Shown in pieces: positions 51,801 to 61,500 of a stretch of 64,000 bases of DNA. The notes under the pieces were generated by a model that had not been told where the DNA came from, searched no databases, and saw nothing but the letters and a program-made list of their open reading frames with translations. Source of the DNA: Bathymodiolus brooksi (Eukaryota > Mollusca > Bivalvia > Mytilida > Modiolidae); NCBI GenBank assembly GCA_963680875.1, contig OY804585.1, positions 48,469,085 to 48,533,084 of the forward strand. The letters are read 5' to 3'. Both the position numbers and the translations under genes were made by a program. Positions within the stretch are counted from its first letter, which is position 1, and every line of letters begins with the position of its first letter.

Positions 51801-52840
51801 TATTGATACTAGTAGAAAGTTAGTATTAGTATTTATGACTTGGTAGGTCGTTCCTCGCTATATTGATACTAGTAGAAAGTTAGTATTATATTTATGATTG
51901 GGTAGGTCGCTCCTCGCTATATTGATACTAGTAGAAAGTTAGTATTAGTATCTATGATTGGTAGGTCGCTACTCGCTATATTGATACTAGTAGAAAGTTA
52001 GTATTAGTATTTATGATTTGGTAGGTCGTTCCTCGCTATATTGATACTAGTAGAAAGTTAGTATTAGTATTTATGATTTGGTAGGTCGTTCCTCGCTATA
52101 TTGATACTAGTAGAAAGTTAGTATTAATATCTATGATTTGGTAGGTCGTTCCTCGCTATATTGATACTAGTAGAAAGTTAGTATTAGTATTTATGATTGG
52201 TAGGTCGTTCCTCGCTATATTGATACTAGTAGAAAGTTAGTATTAGTATTTATGATTTGGTAGGTCGTTCCTCGCTATATTGATACTAGTAGAAAGTTAG
52301 TATTAGTATTTATGATTTGGTTGGTCGTTCCTCGCTATATTGATACTAGTAGAAAGTTAGTATTAATATCTATGATTTGGTAGGTCGTTCCAAGCTATAT
52401 TGATACTAGTAGAAAGTTAGTATTAGTATTTATGATTTGGTAGGTCGTTCCTCGCTATATTGAAACTAGTAGAAAGTTAGTATTAGTATTTATGATTGGT
52501 AGGTCGTTCCAAGCTATATTGATACTAGTAGAAAGTTAGTATTAGTATTTATGATTGGTAGGTCGTTCCAAGCTATATTGATACTAGTAGAAAGTTAGTA
52601 TTAGTATTTATGATTTGGTAGGTCGTTCCTCGCTATATTGATACTAGTAGAAAGTTAGTATTAAAATCTATGATTTGGTAGGTCGTTCCAAGCTATATTG
52701 ATACTAGTAGAAAGTTAGTATTAGTATTTATGATTTGGTAGGTCGTTCCTCGCTATATTGATACTAGTAGAAAGTTAGTATTAGTATTTATGATTTGGTA
52801 GGTCGTTCCTCGCTATATTGATACTAGTAGAAAGTTAGTA
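39867..52840. repeat. Satellite domain III: 1,134-bp 19-mers in a 5,731-bp duplication
   Basis: The GATGATTGATAGG monomer occurs at 41030, 42164, 43298, 44910, 46044, 47895, 49029, 50641 and 51775. Intervals are 1,134, 1,134, 1,612, 1,134, 1,851, 1,134, 1,612 and 1,134. The series from 42164 repeats at +5,731 (42164/47895, 43298/49029, 44910/50641, 46044/51775). Other markers agree: TAAAATCTATG at 46932/52663 and TTTATTATTGG at 44190/49921. So about 41.37-47.10 kb is tandemly duplicated at 47.10-52.83 kb (96 monomers per block). A separate 3,880-bp offset links 40.3-42.2 kb with 44.2-46.0 kb. Confidence 0.92.
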
Positions 52841-55800
52841 TTATATTTATGATTGGGTAGGTCGCTCCTCACTATATTGATACTAGTAGAAAGTTAGTAT
52901 TAGTATCTATGATTGGTAGGTCGCTCCTCGCTATATTGATACTAGTAAAAAGTTAGTATTAGTATTTATGATTTGGTAGGTTGTTCCTCGCTATATTGAT
53001 ACTAGTAGAAAGTTAGTATTAGTATTTATGATTTGGTAGGTCGTTCCTCGCTATATTGATACTAGTAGAAAGTTAGTATTAGTATTTATGATTTTGTAGG
53101 TCGTTCCTCGCTATATTGAAACTAGTAGACAGTTAGTATTAGTATTTATGATTGGTAGGTCGTTCCTCGCTATATTGATACTAGTAGAAAGTTAGTATTA
53201 GTATTTAAGATTGGTAGGTCGTTCCAAGCTATATTGATACTAGTAGAAAGTTAGTATTAGTATTTATGATTTGGTAGGTCGTTCCAAGCTATATTGATAC
53301 TAGTAGAAAGTTAGTATTAGTATTTATGATTTGGTAGGTCGTTCCTCGCTATATTGATACTAGTAGAAAGTTAGTATTATATTTATGATTGGTTAGCTCG
53401 CTCCTCGCTATATTGATACTAGTAGAAAGTTAGTATTAGTATCTATGATTGGTAGGTCGCTCCTCGCTATATTGATACTAGTAGAAAGTTAGTATTAGTA
53501 TTTATGATTGGTAGGTCGTTCCTCGCTTTATTGATACTAGTAGAAAGTTAGTATTAGTATTTATGATTTGGTAGGTCGTTCCTTGCTATATTGATACTAG
53601 TAGAGGATTAGTATTAGTATTTATGATTTGGTAGGTCGTTCCTCGCTATATTGATACTAGTAGAAAGTTAGTATTAGTATTTATGATTTGGTAGGTCGTT
53701 CCTCGCTATATTGATACTAGTAGAAAGTTAGTATTATATTTATGATTGGGTAGGTCGCTCCTCACTATATTGATACTAGTAGAAAGTTAGTATTAGTATC
53801 TATGATTGGTAGGTCGCTCCTCGCTATATTGATACTAGTAAAAAGTTAGTATTAGTATTTATGATTTGGTAGGTCGTTCCTCGCTATATTGATACTAGTA
53901 GAAAGTTAGTATTAGTATTTATGATTTGGTAGGTCGTTCCTCGCTATATTGATACTAGTAGAAAGTTAGTATTAATATCTATGATTTGGTAGGTCGTTCC
54001 AAGCTATATTGATACTAGTAGAAAGTTAGTATTAGTATTTATGATTTTGTAGGTCGTTCCTCGCTATATTGAAACTAGTAGACAGTTAGTATTAGTATTT
54101 ATGATTGGTAGGTCGTTCCTCGCTATATTGATACTAGTAGAAAGTTAGTATTAGTATTTAAGATTGGTAGGTCGTTCCAAGCTATATTGATACTAGTAGA
54201 AAGTTAGTATTAGTATTTATGATTTGGTAGGTCGTTCCAAGCTATATTGATACTAGTAGAAAGTTAGTATTAGTATTTATGATTTGGTAGGTCGTTCCTC
54301 GCTATATTGATACTAGTAGAAAGTTAGTATTATATTTATGATTGGTTAGCTCGCTCCTCGCTATATTGATACTAGTAGAAAGTTAGTATTAGTATCTATG
54401 ATTGGTAGGTCGCTCCTCGCTATATTGATACTAGTAGAAAGTTAGTATTAGTATTTATGATTGGTAGGTCGTTCCTCGCTTTATTGATACTAGTAGAAAG
54501 TTAGTATTAGTATTTATGATTTGGTAGGTCGTTCCTTGCTATATTGATACTAGTAGAGGGTTAGTATTAGTATTTATGATTTGGTAGGTCGTTCCTCGCT
54601 ATATTGATATTAGTAGAAAGTTAGTATTAGTATTTATGATTTGGTAGGTCGTTCCTCGCTATATTGATACTAGTAGAAAGTTAGTATTATATTTATGATT
54701 GGGTATGTCGCTCCACGCTATATTGATACTAGTAGAAAGTTAGTATTAGTATTTATGATTTGGTAGGTCGTTCCTCGCTATATTGATACTAGTAGAAAGT
54801 TAATATTATATTTATGATTGGGTATGTCGCTCCTCGCTATATTGATACTAGTAGAAAGTTAGTATTAGTATTTATGATTTGGTAGGTCGTTCCTCGCTAT
54901 ATTGATACTAGTAGAAAGTTAGTATTAATATCTATGATTTGGTAGGTCGTTCCTCGCTATATTGATACTAGTAGAAAGTTAGTATTAGTATTTATGATTT
55001 GGTAGGTCGTTCCTCGCTATATTGATACTAGTAGAAAGTTAGTATTAGTATTTATGATTTGGTAGGTCGTTCCAAGCTATATTGATACTAGTAGAAAGTT
55101 AGTATTATTATTTATGATTTGGTAGGTCGTTCCTCGCTATATTGATACTAGTAGAAAGTTAGTATTAGTATTTATGATTTGGTAGGTCGTTCCTCGCTCT
55201 ATTGATACTAGTAGAAAGTTAGTATTAGTATCTATGATTTGGTAGGTCGTTCCAAGCTATATTGAAACTAGTAGAAAGTTAGTATTAGTATTTATGATTG
55301 GTAGGTCGTTCCTCGCTATATTGATACTAGTAGAAAGTTAGTATTAGTATTTATGATTGGTAGGTCGTTCCTCGCTATATTGATACTAGTAGAAAGTTAG
55401 TATTAGTATTTATGATTTGGTAGGTCGTTCCTCGCTATATTGATACTAGTAGAAAGTTAGTATTAGTATTTATGATTGGGTAGGTCGTTCCATGCTATAT
55501 TGATACTAGTAGAAAGTTAGTATTAGTATTTATGATTGGTAGGTTGTTCCTCGCTATATTGATACTAGTAGAAAGTTAGTATTAGTATCTATGATTTGGT
55601 AGGTCGTTCCAAGCTATATTGATAATAGTAAAAAGTTAGTATTAGTATTTATGAATTGGTAGGACGTTCCTCGCTATATTGATACTAGTAGAAAGTTAGT
55701 ATTAGTATCTATGATTTGGTAGGTCGTTCCTCGCTATATTGATACTAGCAGAAAGTTAGTATTAGTATTTATGATTTGGTAGGTCGTTCCAAGCTATATT

Positions 55801-58560
55801 GATACTAGTAGAAAGTTAGAATTAGTATCTATGTTTTTGTAGGTCGTTTCTCGCTATATTGATACTAGTAGAAAGTTAGTATTAGTATTTATGATTTGGT
55901 AGGTCGTTCCTCGCTATATTGATACTAGTAGAAAGTAAGTATTAATATCTATGATTTGGTAGGTCGTTCCTCGCTATATTGATACTAGTAGAAAGTTAGT
56001 ATTAGTATTTATGATTTGATAGGTCGTTCCTCGCTATATTGATACTAGTAGAAAGTTAGTATTAGTATCTATGATTTGGTAGGTCGTTCCTCGCTATATT
56101 GAAACTAGTAGAAAGTTAGTATTAGTATCTATGATTTGGTAGGTCTTTCCTCGCTATATTGATACTAGTAGAAAGTTAGTATTAATATCTATGATTTGGT
56201 AGGTCGTTCCAAGCTATATTGATACTAGTAGAAAGTTAGTATTAGTATTTATGATTTGGCAGGTCGTTCCTCGCTATATTGATATTAGTAGAAAGTTAGT
56301 ATTAGTATTTATGATTTGGTAGGTCGTTCCTCGCTATATTGAAACTAGTAGAAAGTTAGTATTAGTATTTATGATTGGTAGGTCGTTCCAAGCTATATTG
56401 ATACTAGTAGAAAGTTAGTATTAGTATTTATGATTTGGTAGGTCGTTCCTCGCTATATTGATACTAGTAGAAAGTTAGTATTAATATCTATGATTTGGTA
56501 GGTCTTTCCTCGCTATATTGATACTAGTAGAAAGTTAGTATTAATATCTATGATTTGGTAGGTCGTTCCAAGCTATATTGATACTAGTAGAAAGTTAGTA
56601 TTAGTATTTATGATTTGGCAGGTCGTTCCTCGCTATATTGATACTAGTAGAAAGTTAGTATTAGTATTTATGATTTGGTAGGTCGTTCCTCGCTATATTG
56701 AAACTAGTAGAAAGTTAGTATTAGTATTTATGATTTGGTAGGTCGTTCCAAGCTATATTGATACTAGTAGAAAGTTAGTATTAGTATTTATGATTTGGTA
56801 GGTCGTTCCTCGCTATATTGATACTAGTAGAAAGTTAGTATTATTATTTATGATTTGGTAAGTCGTTCCTCGCTATATTGATACTAGTAGAAAGTTAGTA
56901 TTATATTTATGATTGGGTAGGTCGCTCCTCGCTATATTGATACTAGTAGAAAGTTAGTATTAGTATCTATGATTGGTAGGTCGCTCCTCGCTATATTGAT
57001 ACTAGTAAAAAGTTAGTATTAGTATTTATGATTTGGTAGGTCGTTCCTCGCTATATTGATACTAGTAGAAAGTTAGTATTAGTATTTATGATTTGGTAGG
57101 TCGTTCCTCGCTATATTGATACTAGTAGAAAGTTAGTATTAATATCTATGACTTGGTAGGTCGTGCCAAGCTATATTGATACTAGTAGAAAGTTAGTATT
57201 AGTATTTATGATTTGGTAGGTCGTTCCTCGCTATGTTGAAACTAGTAGAAAGTTAGTATTAGTATTTATGATTGGTAGGTCGTTCCTCGCTATATTGATA
57301 CTAGTAGAAAGTTAGTATTAGTATTTAACATTGGTAGGTCGTTCCAAGCTATATTGATACTAGTAGAAAGTTAGTATTAGTATTTATGATTTGGTAGGTC
57401 GTTCCAAGCTATATTGATACTAGTAGAAAGTTAGTATTAGTATTTATGATTTGGTAGGTCGTTCCTCTCTATATTTAAACTAGTAGAAAGTTAGTATTAG
57501 TATTTAAGATTTGGTAGCTCGCTCCTCGCTATATTGATACTAGTAGAAAGTTAGTATTAGTATTGATGATTTGGTAGGTCGTTCCTCGCTATATTGATAC
57601 TAGTAGAAAGTTAGTATTATATTTATGATTGGGTATGTCGCTCCACGCTATATTGATACTAGTAGAAAGTTAGTATTAGTATTTATGATTTGGTAGGTCG
57701 TTCCTCGCTATATTGATACTAGTAGAAAGTTAGTATTATATTTATGATTGGGTATGTCGCTCCTCGCTATATTGATACTAGTAGAAAGTTAGTATTAGTA
57801 TTTATGATTTGGTAGGTCGTTCCTCGCTATATTGATACTAGTAGAAAGTTAGTATTAGCATTTATGATTTGGTAGGTCGTTCCTCGCTATATTGAAACTA
57901 GTAGAAAGTTAGTATTAGTATTTATGATTGGTAGGTCGTTCCTCGCTATATTGATACTAGTAGAAAGTTAGTATTAGTATTTATGATTGGTAGGTCGTTC
58001 CTCGCTATATTGATACTAGTAGAAAGTTAGTATTAGTATTTATGATTTGGTAGGTCGTTCCTCGCTATATTGATACTAGTAGAAAGTTAGTATTAGTATT
58101 TATGATTTGGTAGGTCGTTGCTCGCTATATTGATACTAGTAGAAAGTTAGTATTAGTATCTATGATTTGGTAGGTCGTTCCAAGCTATATTGAAACTAGT
58201 AGAAAGTTAGTATTAGTATTTATGATTGGTAGGTCGTTCCTCGCTATATTGATACTAGTAGAAAGTTAGTATTAGTATTTATGATTGGTAGGTTGTTCCT
58301 CGCTATATTGATACTAGTAGAAAGTTAGTATTAGTATCTATGATTTGGTAGGTCGTTCCTCGCTATATTGATACTAGTAGAAAGTTAGTATTAGTATCTA
58401 TGATTTGGTAGGTCGTTCCTCGCTATATTGATACTAGTAGAAAGTTAGTATTAGTATTTATGATTGGGTAGGTCGTTCCATGCTATATTGATACTAGTAG
58501 AAAGTTAGTATTAGTATTTATGATTGGTAGGTCGTTCCTCGCTATATTGATACTAGTAGA
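52841..58560. repeat. Satellite domain IV: irregular, more diverged duplications
   Basis: This region has the highest density of monomer variants. CTCACTATATT at 52868 and 53761 is offset by 893 bp, and GGTTAGCTCG at 53391 and 54344 by 953 bp, one monomer more. The CATGCTATATT monomer at 55491/58479 and the GATAATAGTA monomer at 55621/58609 are both 2,988 bp apart, showing a block copied into the end of this domain. Many single substitutions appear here once or twice only, so this part has been homogenised less recently than domains II and III. Confidence 0.85.
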
Positions 58561-61500
58561 AAGTTAGTATTAGTATCTATGATTTGGTAGGTCGTTCCAA
58601 GCTATATTGATAATAGTAAAAAGTTAGTATTAGTATTTATGATTTGGTAGGTCGTTCCTCGCTATATTGATACTAGTAGAAAGTTAGCATTAGTATCTAT
58701 GATTTGGTAGGTCGTTCCTCGCTATATTGATACTAGTAGAAAGTTAGTATTAGTATTTATGATTTGGTAGGTCGTTCCAAGCTATATTGAAACTAGTAGA
58801 ACGTTAGAATTAGTATCTATGATTTTGTAGGTCGTTCCTCGCTATATTGATACTAGTAGAAAGTTAGTATTAGTATTTATGATTTGGTAGGTCGTTCCTC
58901 GCTATATTGATACTAGTAGAAAGTTAGTATTAATATCTATGATTTGGTAGGTCGTTCCTCGCTATATTGATACTAGTAGAAAGTTAGTATTAGTATTTAT
59001 GATTTGATAGGTCGTTCCTCGCTATATTGATACTAGTAGAAAGTTAGTATTAGTATCTATGATTTGGTAGGTCGTTCCTCGCTATATTGAAACTAGTAGA
59101 AAGTTAGTATTAGTATCTATGATTTGGTAGGTCGCTCCTCGCTATATTGATACTAGTAGAAAGTTAGTATTAGTATCTATGATTTGGTAGGTCGTTCCTC
59201 GCTATATTGATACTAGTAGAAAGTTAGTATTAGTATTTATGATTTGGTAGGTCGTTCCTAGCAATATTGATACTAGTAGAAAGTTAGTATTAGTATTTAT
59301 AATTTGGTAGGTCGTTCCAAGCTATATTGATACTAGTAGAAAGTTAGTATTAATATTTATGATTTGGTAGGTCGTTCCAAGCTATATTGATACTAGTAGA
59401 AATTTAGTATTAGTATCTATGATTTGGTAGGTCGTTCCTCGCTATATTGATACTAGTAGAAAGTTAGTATTAGTATCCATGATTTGGTAGTTCTTTCCTC
59501 GCTATATTGATACTAGTAGAAAGTTAGTATTAGTATTTATGATTTGGTAGGTCGTTCCTCGCTATATTGATACTAGTAGAAAGTTAGTATTAGTATCTAT
59601 GATTTGGTAGGTCGTTCCTCGCTATATTGATACTAGTAGAAAGTTAGTATTAATATCTATGATTTGGTAGGTCGTTCCTCACTATATTGATACTAGTAGA
59701 AAGTTAGTATTAGTATTTATGATTTGGTAGGTCGTTCCTCGCTATATTGACACTAGTAGAAAGATAGTATTAGTATCTATGATTTGGTAGGTCGTTCCTA
59801 GCAATATTGATACTAGTAGAAAGTTAGTATTAGTATCTATGATTTGGTAGGTCGTTCCTCGCTATATTGATACTAGTAGAAAGTTAGTATTAGTATCTAT
59901 GATTTGGTAGTTCGTTCCTCGCTATATTGATACTAGTAGAAAGTTAGTATTAGTATTTATGATTTGGTAGGTGGTTCCTCGCTATATTGATACTAGTAGA
60001 AAGTTAGTATTAGTATTTATGATTTGGTAGGTCGTTCCTCGCTATATTGATACCAGTAGAAAGTTAGTATTAGTATTTATGATTTGGTAGGTCGTTCCAA
60101 GCTATATTGATGCTAGTAGAAAGTTAGTATTAGTATTTATGATTTGGTAGGTCGTTCCTCGCTATATTGATACTAGTAGAAAGTTAGTATTAGTATCTAT
60201 GATTTGGTAGGTCGTTCCAAGCTATATTGATACTAGTAGAAAGTTAGTATTAGTATTTATGATTTGGTAGGTCGTTCCTCGCTATATTGATACTAGTAGA
60301 AAGTTAGTATTAGTATCTATGATTTGGTAGTTCATTCCTCGCTATATTGATACTAGTAGAAAGTTAGTATTAGTATTTATGATTTGGTAGGTCGTTCCTC
60401 GCTATATTGATACTAGTAGAAAGTTAGTATTAGTATTTATGATTTGGTAGGTCGTTCCAAGCTATATTGATACTAGTAGAAAGTTAGTATTAATATTTAT
60501 GATTTGGTAGGTCGTTCCAAGCTATATTGATACTAGTAGAAATTTAGTATTAGTATCTATGATTTGGTAGGTCGTTCCTCGCTATATTGATACTAGTAGA
60601 AAGTTAGTATTATTATCCATGATTTGGTAGTTCGTTCCTCGCTATATTGATACCAGTAGAAAGTTAGTATTAGTATTTATGATTTGGTAGGTCGTTCCTC
60701 GCTATATTGATACTAGTAGAAAGTTAGTATTAGTATCTATGATTTTATAGGTCGTTCCTCGCTATATTGATACTAGTAGAAAGTTAGTATTAGTATCTAT
60801 GATTTGGTAGGTCGTTCCTCGCTATATTGATACTAGTAGAAAGTTAGTATTAGTATTTATGATTTGGTAGGTCGTTCCTCGCTATATTGATACTAGTAGA
60901 AAGTTAGTATTAGTATTTATGATTTGGTAGGTCGTTCCAAGCTATATTGATACTAGTAGAAAGTTAGTATTAATATTTATGATTTGGTAGGTCGTTCCAA
61001 GCTATATTAATACTAGTAGAAAGTTAGTATTAGTATCTATGATTTGGTAGGTCGTTCCTCGCTATATTGATACTAGTAGAAAGTTAGTATTAATATCTAT
61101 GATTTGGTAGGTCGTTCCTCGCTATATTGATACTAGTAGAAAGTTAGTATTAGTATTTATGATTTGGTAGGTCGTTCCTCGCTATATTGACACTAGTAGA
61201 AAGATAGTATTAGTATCTATGATTTGGTAGGTCGTTCCTAGCAATATTGATACTAGTAGAAAGTTAGTATTAGTATCTATGATTTGGTAGGTCGTTCCTC
61301 GCTATATTGATACTAGTAGAAAGTTAGTATTAGTATCTATGATTTGGTAGTTCGTTCCTCGCTATATTGATACTAGTAGAAAGTTAGTATTAGTATTTAT
61401 GATTTGGTAGGTCGTTCCTCGCTATATTGATACTAGTAGAAAGTTAGTATTAATATTTATGATTTGGTAGGTCGTTCCAAGCTATATTGATACTAGTAGA

